Positions 1 to 6,847 of a DNA stretch of 11,981 nt are shown here, one piece after another. Source of the stretch: Lachnospiraceae bacterium (lineage in GTDB: Bacteria > Bacillota > Clostridia > Lachnospirales > Lachnospiraceae); the NCBI GenBank assembly GCA_014804225.1, contig JAAVAF010000116.1, positions 1 to 11,981 of the forward strand, read 5' to 3'. Under the pieces are notes generated by a model. It made no database searches. It saw only the letters and a program-made list of their open reading frames with translations, and was not told where the DNA came from. The number at the start of each line of letters is the position of its first letter. Position 1 is the stretch's first letter. A program made the translations under genes and the position numbers.

Positions 1-309
1 GTATTTCTCACGAAACTCCGTACAAGGCAGTCCTAACAATGTGAGCGCAATCTCATCGCCATACTTCTCGTGATGTTCTTTTGCAATCGCAACTGCCTCA
101 TCATTGAAAAGACTTGCATAAGTCATTTGAATCGTCGTCTTTAAACCGTTTTTGTGCGCACACTCCTGTTGCGTCTTAAAGATGTCAAGCGATTCCGTAA
201 GCAGCGCTTTTCTTCCGATATCCTCTGCTTTTCCGTGCCCTGTTACCTTTTCTGCATATTCCGGAACCATCTCCGGACGATGGATAATGTTTACTACAAA
301 TTTATCCAC
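1..309 (-). CDS. Unrecognised protein, N-terminal 103 codons (runs off left edge)
   Basis: An open frame of 103 codons starts at a GTG (307-309) and continues past the left edge. The start is supported by GGAGG at 317-321, 7 nt upstream, and by an in-frame TAA just before it; the first internal ATG is codon 14. The protein begins VDKFVVNIIHRPEMVPEYA and has no signal peptide or membrane segment in the visible part. It contains a stretch HHEKYGDEI, followed by hydrophobic residues, that faintly recalls uncharacterised proteins with a polysaccharide-deacetylase-like fold (DUF3863 type); this is a weak memory, not an assignment. It follows araC on the same strand but has its own promoter and a copy of the putative AraC site, so a role in galactan or oligosaccharide use is inferred. 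Coding nature is quite sure; function is unknown. Confidence 0.75.
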   Translation of the reverse strand, partial: MDKFVVNIIHRPEMVPEYAEKVTGHGKAEDIGRKALLTESLDIFKTQQECAHKNGLKTTIQMTYASLFNDEAVAIAKEHHEKYGDEIALTLLGLPCTEFREKY

Positions 310-380
310 TGTTCTTCCTCCTTATCCGAGGCCTGCACCTCTCAAAATCTCTTTGCCGCTTCCCCGCAGCCTATAACTAA

Positions 381-389
381 AGTATAGCA
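381..389 (-). promoter_or_regulatory. Extended -10 promoter of the left-edge gene
   Basis: On the minus strand TGCTATACT gives a good -10 hexamer (TATACT, 381-386) preceded by the TGN extension. No good -35 lies 16-18 bp upstream, as expected for an extended -10 or activator-dependent promoter. The predicted transcript starts near 374, about 65 nt before the GTG. A TTGCACG motif lies 42 bp upstream of the -10. Confidence 0.5.
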
Positions 390-401
390 CTTCTGCACAT
401 T

Positions 402-434
402 TTTTGTTTCCAATATCCTTTTAATTTCGTGCAA
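402..434 (-). promoter_or_regulatory. Putative AraC-type operator upstream of the left-edge gene
   Basis: The minus strand carries AAATTGCACGAAATTAA with its TTGCACG core at 428-434. A weaker copy, ACAAAA (402-407) against ACGAAA (425-430), follows 23 bp closer to the promoter. The core sits 42 bp from the -10 box, almost the same distance as the equivalent site before the GH53 gene. Binding by the AraC protein encoded at 568-1494 is inferred. Confidence 0.4.
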
Positions 435-473
435 TTTCAACCATTCCACTTATGTTGAATCTCAAACCAGCAT

Positions 474-502
474 GAAGAATGCCCGAACTCTGGGCATTCT
501 TC
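474..502. repeat. Perfect 11-bp inverted repeat (hairpin) after araC
   Basis: GAAGAATGCCC (474-484) and GGGCATTCTTC (492-502) are perfect inverted repeats around a 7-nt loop. It directly abuts the larger hairpin at 503-569. On the minus strand, the direction of araC, no T-run follows, so it is not a classical intrinsic terminator. It may still end or stabilise the araC transcript. Confidence 0.75.
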
Positions 503-569
503 AAGTGTGAAGTTTTAGATTTTCTTAGGCGGCGTTTTTTCAGGCGCCTTAGAAAATCTCTTCACACTT
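503..569. repeat. Long imperfect hairpin overlapping the araC stop codon
   Basis: The outer arms AAGTGTGAAG (503-512) and CTTCACACTT (560-569) are perfect. The inner 15-bp arms (517-531 and 545-559, containing AGATTTTCT and AGAAAATCT) have one mismatch. A 4-nt bulge (513-516) separates the two stems and a 13-nt loop contains a run of six T. The outermost bases lie in the TAA stop of araC. No T-run follows on the minus strand after the stem. It could be a 3'-end structure of the araC mRNA or a small repetitive element; copies elsewhere cannot be judged here. Confidence 0.7.
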
Positions 570-1494
570 ACCACCCTTTTAGCGCAGAAATCTTATATTC
601 CGCAAGCTTTCGCTCGTGGCTGTCAGGACGTTTTTTCCACTGATACGGCGAAGTGCCTACAATGCGGCGAAAGTTTCGGTTAAAGGTTGACGGTGTGATA
701 AACCCAACCTTTTGCGCCACTTCCTCCATGCTGATATCCGTCTTGTCAATCAGCTCGCACGCCTTTTTAATCCGCACAAAATTGACATATTCAATCGGTG
801 TCATATTCATTTTTTCCTGAAAAATGCGTCGAAAATGGGTCTCGCTCATATGACATTCTGCTGCCAAGTCCGAAATCCGGAAATTACTCGGATAATTCTT
901 CTCCACATAATCAATCGCCTTTTCCAGCTGAAGGCTTCCGTTTCTGCTTAATGTACGGTTTGCATTTTTACTGTTAAAACGTGCAATCTCAAACAAAAGC
1001 GCATAGACAATGCCGCGAATACATTCCTGATGGTATTCCCCCTTATAGCGCATTTCGTCAAAAATCGTATGCACCAGCGTCACCATAATCGGATTTTCCT
1101 GTGCATGTACAAAAAATGCCCTGTCGTTTACCGACTCCAAAATCCCTCTGATTTCCTGTTGTGTCTTGTCGCAATTCTTCAATATCTCTGATGGATTAAT
1201 ATAAAGGTACTCCCAATATGCGATGACACCTGTGTCACTTTTTGTGACATGCAAAAAATTTGCCGGAATGCATGATATCATTTGTCCACCAAACCGATAA
1301 TGGTCATCTTCAATAATCAAATCACCCTTGCCATAATGACAATAGCCGATTTCGAGCAGATTGTGAAAGTGCATATTGTTAATATTTTCACCATATACCT
1401 GTTTCCACTTGTCCCCGATTAACACAAGCGCGGGTTTATCATTGGAAAGATCATAAAAACGAAATTCCGCGGATTCCTTCTTCTTTTTAGACAT
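568..1494 (-). CDS. AraC-family transcriptional regulator with N-terminal cupin
   Basis: This 308-residue protein has the usual AraC-family layout and length. An N-terminal cupin-like sensing domain at about residues 40-85 includes HFHNLLEIGYCHYGKGDLII. The C-terminal double helix-turn-helix spans about residues 190-290: the first HTH is around ISDLAAECHMSETHFRRIF and the second around MEEVAQKVGFITPSTFNRNF, ending in the typical GTSPYQWKK. The ATG is preceded by AGGGGA at a workable distance. It is the third gene of a same-strand series after GH53 and galT, 69 bp downstream of galT. It most likely senses a galactose-containing sugar and activates this cluster; ligand and direction of control are inferred. 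A TTGCACG motif 24 bp before its start suggests autoregulation. Family assignment is secure. Confidence 0.93.
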   Translation of the reverse strand: MSKKKKESAEFRFYDLSNDKPALVLIGDKWKQVYGENINNMHFHNLLEIGYCHYGKGDLIIEDDHYRFGGQMISCIPANFLHVTKSDTGVIAYWEYLYINPSEILKNCDKTQQEIRGILESVNDRAFFVHAQENPIMVTLVHTIFDEMRYKGEYHQECIRGIVYALLFEIARFNSKNANRTLSRNGSLQLEKAIDYVEKNYPSNFRISDLAAECHMSETHFRRIFQEKMNMTPIEYVNFVRIKKACELIDKTDISMEEVAQKVGFITPSTFNRNFRRIVGTSPYQWKKRPDSHERKLAEYKISALKGW

Positions 1495-1517
1495 ATCAAT
1501 CCCCTATTTTTACATAA

Positions 1518-1543
1518 CGTGCAAATTTGTGGTTTCTATGCAA
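1518..1543 (-). promoter_or_regulatory. Putative AraC-type site between galT and araC
   Basis: The minus strand reads AAATTTGCACGTTATG with its TTGCACG core at 1518-1524. A second TTGCA occurs at 1539-1543, 19 bp further upstream. It sits only 24 bp from the araC start codon, so binding here could autoregulate araC. I see no convincing -35/-10 pair in this 69-bp gap, so araC may be read mainly from the GH53 promoter. Confidence 0.3.
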
Positions 1544-1563
1544 AATGCCGCTTCTGTGCCTGC

Positions 1564-3081
1564 CTACAGCTGCAAACTGTCAATAAAGCGCATAAATGCC
1601 GCCTGTCCCTTCTCGTCTCTCTTGTAAACACCTGCGTGCTCAAGCACCTTTCCAAAGACAATGCCAACCTCCTTTTGAAGAATGTCCATGACATTCTCCT
1701 TGGTGACATTGTTGTATTTAGGCAGTATTTCCTCCACCCAGTCCGCGTGCTTTTCTAATGTTTCATCCGCACGGATATCTGCTTTCTTTACAATCGCCTC
1801 GGCAAGCAATTCAAGCTCTGATTTTAATCTTGACGGCAACACTGCAAGCCCCATAACCTCAATCAAACCAATATTTTCCTTTTTGATATGGTGCAGCTCG
1901 GCATGCGGGTGATAGACGCCAAGCGGATGTTCCTCGGTTGTGATATTGTTTCGCAAAACAAGATCAAGCTCATAATTTTCCCCACGCTTTCTTGCAATCG
2001 GCGTAATCGTATTGTGCGGCTCACCATCCGTTTCGGCAAAGATAAATGCCTCCTCGTCCGTATAGCTCCTCCACTTTGTCAGAATGATATCCGCAAGTTC
2101 AATGATACGGTTATAGTCTGTATGGGAAAGCCGAATTACAGACATCGGCCATTTCACAATCCCCGATTGAATATCCTCAAAACCTTTTATAGAGAATGTT
2201 TTCTCCACAGGCGCTTTTGCCATCGCAAACTCATAGCATCCGCCCTGAAAATGGTCATGACTTAAAATCGAACCGCCGACAATCGGCAAATCTGCGTTTG
2301 AACCCACAAAGTAATGCGGAAACTGCTCCACAAAATGAAAGAGCTTGACAAACGTATTATGTTCTATTTTCATGGGAATATGCTGTGAATTAAACACGAT
2401 ACAATGCTCGTTGTAATATACATACGGTGAATATTGAAATCCCCACTTGTTCCCCTGAATTTCCACGGGGATAATTCTGTGGTTCTGCCTTGCCGGGTGA
2501 TTTACCCGCCCAGCATAACCCTCATTTTCTATGCAAAGCTGGCATTTTGGATATCCACTCTGCTTTGCGTTCTTTGCCGCCGCAATCGCCTTCGGATCCT
2601 TCTCCGGTTTGGAGAGATTAATTGTGATATCCATCTCCCCATACTCCGTGTCAGCCTTCCATTTCATATCGCGCGCAATACGGTAGCGCCTGATATAATC
2701 TGTATTCTGGCTAAACGCATAGTACCAGTCTGTCGCCGCTTTTGCACCTTTTTCCTTATAAAGTGTTTGAAACGTATAGATTACATCCGACGGACGCGGC
2801 ACCAGTCTGCCCATAATTTTTGTGTCAAATAAGTCCCGATACACAACGCTATCGTTCGGCAAAAGTCCCTTCTCTGCTGCATAGTCCAGCATTTCCTTTA
2901 ACAGTCCTTCCAAGTCAAACGCCGCCGGATCTGTAATTTCCGGAATGCTTTTCGGTTCCTCATAATCCTCTATGCCAAACAACTCCAAAAGGCTGTTTAT
3001 CGTATAAATTTTATCCGATTGATCCAAAAGTCCCGCAGCGATTCCATAACTTACCAATGTCGCTATATTTTCCGTAATCAT
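1564..3081 (-). CDS. galT: UTP/UDP-glucose--hexose-1-phosphate uridylyltransferase, Firmicutes class
   Basis: GalT exchanges UMP between UDP-glucose and galactose-1-phosphate, giving UDP-galactose and glucose-1-phosphate in the Leloir pathway in the cytoplasm. At 505 residues this is the long Firmicutes type, not the about 350-residue class I enzyme. Visible marks are a CxxC pair in KCQLC (residues 180-183), NHPARQNHRIIP (194-205), GGSILSHDHFQGG (269-281) with the H-D-H-F-Q active-site region, and GVYHPHAELHHIKKENIG (388-405). Its ATG follows the GH53 stop by 19 bp and has an AGGAGAGG ribosome binding site, so translation from a GH53-galT mRNA is very likely. galK and galE are not in the window and must lie elsewhere. 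The family call is secure; use of galactan-derived galactose is inferred from the neighbour. Confidence 0.95.
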   Translation of the reverse strand: MITENIATLVSYGIAAGLLDQSDKIYTINSLLELFGIEDYEEPKSIPEITDPAAFDLEGLLKEMLDYAAEKGLLPNDSVVYRDLFDTKIMGRLVPRPSDVIYTFQTLYKEKGAKAATDWYYAFSQNTDYIRRYRIARDMKWKADTEYGEMDITINLSKPEKDPKAIAAAKNAKQSGYPKCQLCIENEGYAGRVNHPARQNHRIIPVEIQGNKWGFQYSPYVYYNEHCIVFNSQHIPMKIEHNTFVKLFHFVEQFPHYFVGSNADLPIVGGSILSHDHFQGGCYEFAMAKAPVEKTFSIKGFEDIQSGIVKWPMSVIRLSHTDYNRIIELADIILTKWRSYTDEEAFIFAETDGEPHNTITPIARKRGENYELDLVLRNNITTEEHPLGVYHPHAELHHIKKENIGLIEVMGLAVLPSRLKSELELLAEAIVKKADIRADETLEKHADWVEEILPKYNNVTKENVMDILQKEVGIVFGKVLEHAGVYKRDEKGQAAFMRFIDSLQL

Positions 3082-3100
3082 ATTCCCTCTCCTTCTTTCT

Positions 3101-4222
3101 CTAAGCCTTCGGTTGATATGCTTTTATGACATCTAATGCGGGAAGCGCATTTCCATCATAATCAAAAAGCGCCTGATTTGCCCATTCGTTTCCGCACGGT
3201 CCCTTTTCTTTTATGTAAGGAAGCGCTGCTTCCGCTGCCCAACCACTGCCTTGTACAGGAAGCCACGCGGGCTCCCAGTAGAAGAATCCTCTTCCCTTGT
3301 TTTCGGGCACGTTCTCAAGCGTCTGTAGAAATGCTTTCATAAAATCGCACTGCCCCTCTTTTGTCATCGGAAACGGCACCTTTGCGCACAGCTCCGGTTT
3401 TGTTGCCATCCCTTTCCTGTTTTCGGGCGCAAGCTTTTCGTATTCAATATAATCCTCTGTCGTATGTCCCATAGATACCTCTGCCACAACAAGTTCTTTC
3501 CCGTAACGCGCGGCAATGTCATTCATGTTGTTTGCAAGGCTGTCCATCGTGCCGTGCCAAAACGGATAATAAGAAAGCCCAATAATATCAAAATCCTCGC
3601 CCTTGTTGACACGGATATACTGGTCAAACCAAGTGCGGTAAAGTTCGTTGTTTCCACCATTGTCAAGATGAATCATAATCTTTGCAGCAGGGTATGTTTC
3701 TTTTACTGCTCTGATACCTGCACTCACAAAACGCGCAATATTATCATAATGAGGCACCTGTCCCTCGGGCCAAAGCAGTCCGTTTGAGAGCTCGTTTCCG
3801 ACTTGAACCATATCGGGCGCTGCACCTTCTTTGATCAGATCTATCATGCTTTCTTTTGTGAAATCATATACCGCCTTCTCAAGCTGCTCTACATTGTACC
3901 CCTCCCAAGCCTTAGGTTTTCGCTGCTTGCCGGGATCCGCCCAAAAGTCGCTGTAATGAATGTCAAGTAAAAACTGTAATCCTGCCGCTTTTACGCGCTT
4001 TGCCATGCGAAGCATCGTTGCATAGTCCGTGTTTCCCGCGCCATAAGGCTCTCCCTCAGGCGATTTGGGATCATTCCAAAGGCGCAGACGGATATAGTTG
4101 ACATCATAGCGTTTGAGGATTTCAATCAAATCCCCCTCTTTTCCATGATCATAAAATTTCGCGCCAAGCCGTTCAATTTCGTCAAGTGATGAGATATCCA
4201 TTCCTTTGATATAATCCAACAT
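3101..4222 (-). CDS. GH53 endo-beta-1,4-galactanase (arabinogalactan endo-galactosidase), intracellular
   Basis: GH53 enzymes cleave beta-1,4-galactan of type I arabinogalactan and pectin side chains, retaining mechanism. The 373-residue protein is essentially a bare TIM-barrel catalytic domain. Family marks appear in order: KGMDISSL (6-13), YIRLRLWNDP (43-52), LLDIHYSDFWADPGKQRKP (85-103), VQVGNE (139-144) with E144 as predicted acid/base, IIGLSYYPFWHG (213-224) and VVAEVS (245-250) with E248 as predicted nucleophile. There is no signal peptide, carbohydrate-binding module or anchor; the protein starts MLDYIKGMDI. It should therefore act in the cytoplasm on imported galacto-oligosaccharides. 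An upstream ATG-plus-leader is unlikely because GGAGG sits properly before this ATG. galT follows after 19 bp. No transporter is in the window, so uptake must be encoded elsewhere. Confidence 0.94.
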   Translation of the reverse strand: MLDYIKGMDISSLDEIERLGAKFYDHGKEGDLIEILKRYDVNYIRLRLWNDPKSPEGEPYGAGNTDYATMLRMAKRVKAAGLQFLLDIHYSDFWADPGKQRKPKAWEGYNVEQLEKAVYDFTKESMIDLIKEGAAPDMVQVGNELSNGLLWPEGQVPHYDNIARFVSAGIRAVKETYPAAKIMIHLDNGGNNELYRTWFDQYIRVNKGEDFDIIGLSYYPFWHGTMDSLANNMNDIAARYGKELVVAEVSMGHTTEDYIEYEKLAPENRKGMATKPELCAKVPFPMTKEGQCDFMKAFLQTLENVPENKGRGFFYWEPAWLPVQGSGWAAEAALPYIKEKGPCGNEWANQALFDYDGNALPALDVIKAYQPKA

Positions 4223-4250
4223 ACTAATCCTCCGTTTCTACCTTTTTATC

Positions 4251-4268
4251 TTGTTATTATCATAACAA
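4251..4268. promoter_or_regulatory. Palindrome over the GH53 -10 box (possible operator)
   Basis: TTGTTAT (4251-4257) and ATAACAA (4262-4268) form a perfect 7-bp inverted repeat with a 4-nt spacer. It covers the predicted -10 hexamer and start point, where a dimeric repressor would block transcription. It is AT-rich, so chance cannot be excluded. Confidence 0.3.
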
Positions 4269-4287
4269 TTTAACTTTCATTCGTAAA
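4259..4287 (-). promoter_or_regulatory. Promoter of the GH53-galT(-araC) transcript
   Basis: On the minus strand TTTACG (4282-4287) and TATGAT (4259-4264) are separated by exactly 17 bp. The -10 is close to consensus and the -35 is weak, fitting activator dependence. It overlaps the last codons of the HAD gene. The predicted start lies near 4252, about 30 nt before the GH53 ATG. Confidence 0.5.
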
Positions 4288-4980
4288 TAAAATTTCTCTC
4301 AATTCGTGCAAATTTTTTATCTCATAATCAATCCGCAGCCCCTTTGTATTTTTGTTTCCTTGCGGATTGTACCAGCAGCAGACAATTCCCGCATTGTTGC
4401 CGCCTTGTATGTCACTTGTAAGCGAGTCGCCTACAATCATAATCTCCTCTTTTTCAAAGCTGCCCATCGTTAATAATTTATCAAATACACATTGAAAAAA
4501 TCCGATATTGGGCTTTTCAATCCCGATTTCATCCGAGATAAACGCGCCGCCAAGCATCTGGTCAAGTCCCGATGCCGCAAGTTTCCTTTTCTGCGCGGTC
4601 AGTGTTCCGTTTGTAACTGCATACTGCACGATACCACGCTCTTGAAACGTCTTGATAATTGCCACTGCATTCTCATTAAAAAACACTTTATCACCAAGCC
4701 TGATTTGATATTCGTCATTAAATGAAATCGCTTTTTCTATAGGAAGTCCTTCTGTTTCAAAAAATTCCTGAAACCGTCCAACCAATACCTCTTGCTTTGT
4801 AATCTCATTTCGCTCCAAGCGTTCCCAATATTTTGCATTAATCGCAGCGTAACGCGCCACCATCTCATCCGTGCACACGCCCATATCCAAAATGTCAAAA
4901 CATTTTTTCATCGCATAATTTTCTGCCTGTCCGAAATCCAAAAGCGTTCCGTCAATATCCCACAATACCACCTTAATCAT
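4270..4980 (-). CDS. HAD-superfamily hydrolase, YjjG-like nucleotide phosphatase family
   Basis: A 236-residue HAD phosphatase with all four motifs: motif I LWDIDGTLLDF (nucleophile D8 and acid D10), motif II VTNGT (T123), motif III lysine in EKPNIGFF (K156) and motif IV VGDSLTSDIQGG (D185, D190). The helical cap between motifs I and II and the overall sequence resemble the YjjG/noncanonical pyrimidine 5'-nucleotidase subfamily. The substrate cannot be told from sequence. The frame is open upstream to a TTG at 5029-5031 (253 codons), but that start has no ribosome binding site. The ATG at 4978-4980 begins right at the conserved MIKVVLWDIDGT and has AGGAG 10 nt upstream. It precedes the GH53 gene by 47 bp with no terminator between, so some read-through is possible. 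A galactan role is not supported. Confidence 0.88.
   Translation of the reverse strand: MIKVVLWDIDGTLLDFGQAENYAMKKCFDILDMGVCTDEMVARYAAINAKYWERLERNEITKQEVLVGRFQEFFETEGLPIEKAISFNDEYQIRLGDKVFFNENAVAIIKTFQERGIVQYAVTNGTLTAQKRKLAASGLDQMLGGAFISDEIGIEKPNIGFFQCVFDKLLTMGSFEKEEIMIVGDSLTSDIQGGNNAGIVCCWYNPQGNKNTKGLRIDYEIKNLHELREILFTNES
4279..4311 (-). promoter_or_regulatory. Putative AraC-type operator upstream of the GH53 gene
   Basis: The minus strand carries ATTTGCACGAATTGAG with the TTGCACG core at 4305-4311. A second ACGAAT (4279-4284) lies 23 bp downstream of the first ACGAAT (4302-4307) and overlaps the -35 box. Two tandem half-sites with the proximal one touching the -35 is the known layout of class II AraC activators. 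The core is 41 bp from the -10. It lies inside the 3' end of the HAD coding region. Confidence 0.45.
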
Positions 4981-5100
4981 AAGCGCATCACTCCTATTTT
5001 CATAATAATCCCATTTTATCATAGGAAGCAAAAAACTTCCATATTTTGGATTTTATAATTCCTTTATCAAGTTCACAGAATTAACACAATTAGATAACAT

Positions 5101-5130
5101 TTAAAACACAAATTGGTTTTATATTATAAT
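5101..5130 (+). promoter_or_regulatory. Promoter of htrA
   Basis: A consensus TATAAT at 5125-5130 is preceded by a weak -35 (TTAAAA, 5101-5106, 18-bp spacer). The predicted 5' leader is about 70 nt. A second weaker candidate is TTCACA/TAACAT at 5072-5100 with a 17-bp spacer. Confidence 0.4.
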
Positions 5131-5207
5131 CATAACAGCAAGACAATAAACAAAAATAAAAAGTACATCTATACTGAAAATAACTTTTTAAGGAGGAATT
5201 TATAACT

Positions 5208-6761
5208 ATGTACGATAACAATGATACCTACAACAACTATTCACAACAGCAAAACAATGCCACAAACAATGCCGCGCCAAACGGCGGCTATCAGGAATAT
5301 TACTATTCCACCACCAATCAGTATCATCGCACACCTGATACCGATGTAAAGAAAAAAAGTAAAAAAAGCGGTGGTTTTGGCAAAAAAGCAGTTTCCGCGG
5401 CATGCTTTGGATTGATCTTTGGCGTAACGGCCGGCGCAGTGTTCAGCGTTCCCGCCTACATGAGTGTCAAAGAGTTAAACGAAGCAAGAGCTGAACTTGC
5501 ACAGGTTCAATCGCAGACAGTCAGTGAAACAGCAAACAGCCCAAGCACCGCTTCCCTTTCCACTACAACAGACTCACTTGTAACATCAAACGCTTCCTAT
5601 GCGGACAGCAACAATAATGCTGACATACAAGCGATTGCAAAAAACTGTTTGCCAAGCGTCGTTTCTATTACCAATAAGGGTGTTACCGAAGTACAGACTT
5701 TCTTTGGCCGTTATCTTCAAGATACGGAAGGCAGCGGCTCCGGCATCATAATCGGCGAAAATGATACAGAACTGTTAATTGTTACAAATTATCACGTCGT
5801 ATCCGGCAGCAGTGAATTGACCGTTGTGTTCAGCTATGATGAGGACAGCGATGATCCTTCCATGGTAAGCGCAAAAATCAAGGGATATGATACTGACAAG
5901 GATTTAGCAGTCATCGCGATTCCACTTGATGAAATTACAGACGAAATGCGTTCTCAGATTAAAGTCGCAACCATCGGAAACTCCTCTGATCTTGCGCTTG
6001 GTCAGGAGGTTGTCGCAATCGGAAATGCGCTAGGTTACGGTCAGTCCGTTACAACCGGTATTATCAGCGCCTTAAACCGCGAAGTTACCGTTTCCGACGA
6101 CAACGGGGGCACGATTACAAACAAGCTGATACAGACCGATGCCGCAATCAACCCCGGAAATTCGGGCGGTGCTCTTTTGAATATGAACGGCGAGCTGATT
6201 GGTATCAATTCGGTCAAAGTTTCCTCAAGCTCTGTCGAGGGTATGGGTTACGCAATTCCAATCTCCGATGTACAGTCTATCATTGAGGAACTGATGCTGA
6301 AAGAAATCAGAGACGTTGTTCCCGAATCGGAACAGGGTACGCTTGGCATTGTTCCCCTTGATGTGACAACAGAGGTTTCCGAAGCATACGGTCTGCCGCT
6401 TGGCATTTATATCAGCAAGATTTATGATAATTCACCCGCACAGAAGGCTGGTCTTTCCAAGGGCGATATCATTACAAAATTTGACGGTCAGACAGTAAAA
6501 AGCAAGACCGATTTAATTAATCTTCTAACCTACTACCGCGCCGGCGAAACAGTTGAAATTATCGCTATGGTACAGGGGAACAGTTACACGGAAAAAACCT
6601 TTACCATCACACTTGGCACAAAAGATGTGTTTGGCGATGATGCAGCAGACCAGTCGAACAGTAATCGTTCCAACGGAACTTTCGGTGACGACTTCTATGA
6701 GGACGTACCTGATGGAGACACATACTTTGATCCGTTTGAATTTTTCTGGTCGATACCATAA
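5208..6761 (+). CDS. htrA: Membrane-anchored HtrA/DegP-type serine protease with PDZ domain
   Basis: This HtrA-family protease (517 residues) degrades or handles misfolded proteins at the outer face of the membrane. Layout: a polar N/Q/Y-rich cytoplasmic tail (1-45), a lysine-rich stop (48-60), one membrane segment (about 61-82), an S/T-rich linker (100-135), the trypsin-like domain (about 138-365) and one PDZ domain (about 376-470). The catalytic triad is H196 in VTNYHVV, D232 in DKDLAVIAI and S319 in INPGNSGGAL. The C-terminus after the PDZ is an acidic, aromatic tail ending FFWSIP, longer than in many homologues. AGGAGG lies 11 nt before the ATG. It stands alone on the plus strand, bounded by a bidirectional terminator. 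No CssRS-like two-component pair is adjacent. The alternative name degP would fit equally. Confidence 0.95.
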   Translation: MYDNNDTYNNYSQQQNNATNNAAPNGGYQEYYYSTTNQYHRTPDTDVKKKSKKSGGFGKKAVSAACFGLIFGVTAGAVFSVPAYMSVKELNEARAELAQVQSQTVSETANSPSTASLSTTTDSLVTSNASYADSNNNADIQAIAKNCLPSVVSITNKGVTEVQTFFGRYLQDTEGSGSGIIIGENDTELLIVTNYHVVSGSSELTVVFSYDEDSDDPSMVSAKIKGYDTDKDLAVIAIPLDEITDEMRSQIKVATIGNSSDLALGQEVVAIGNALGYGQSVTTGIISALNREVTVSDDNGGTITNKLIQTDAAINPGNSGGALLNMNGELIGINSVKVSSSSVEGMGYAIPISDVQSIIEELMLKEIRDVVPESEQGTLGIVPLDVTTEVSEAYGLPLGIYISKIYDNSPAQKAGLSKGDIITKFDGQTVKSKTDLINLLTYYRAGETVEIIAMVQGNSYTEKTFTITLGTKDVFGDDAADQSNSNRSNGTFGDDFYEDVPDGDTYFDPFEFFWSIP

Positions 6762-6791
6762 CAATCGCGTGATACCCTTTCTTCTTATAAA

Positions 6792-6834
6792 AAGACAGCC
6801 CCTTTGAAGCAATTTCAAAGGGGCTGCCTTTTTT
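6792..6834. terminator. Bidirectional intrinsic terminator between htrA and psuG
   Basis: GCCCCTTTGAA (6798-6808) and TTCAAAGGGGC (6814-6824) form a perfect 11-bp stem with a 5-nt loop, extended by two outer pairs. T-runs follow on both strands (TTTTTT at 6829-6834; AAAAA at 6789-6793 reads as U on the minus transcript). It sits between two convergent genes and should serve both. Confidence 0.92.
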
Positions 6835-6847
6835 ATTATAATAACAT

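Noticed and set aside
980..986. Another CGTGCAA (TTGCACG on minus strand) inside araC, and one at 8811-8817 inside psuK
   Set aside because: Both lie well inside coding sequence, without a promoter at the matching distance. They show that the 7-mer alone is not specific, so they are treated as background.
1888..2832. Plus-strand open frames opposite galT
   Set aside because: They are antisense shadows of a complete galT; the translations show no family features and no ribosome binding sites.
4981..5031. N-terminal extension of the HAD protein starting at a TTG
   Set aside because: No ribosome binding site precedes it, and the conserved family start is the ATG at 4978-4980, which has AGGAG upstream.
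5024..5040. Inverted repeat GGAAG-N7-CTTCC as a terminator or operator
   Set aside because: Only 5 bp of stem, no proper T-run, and no gene ends there.
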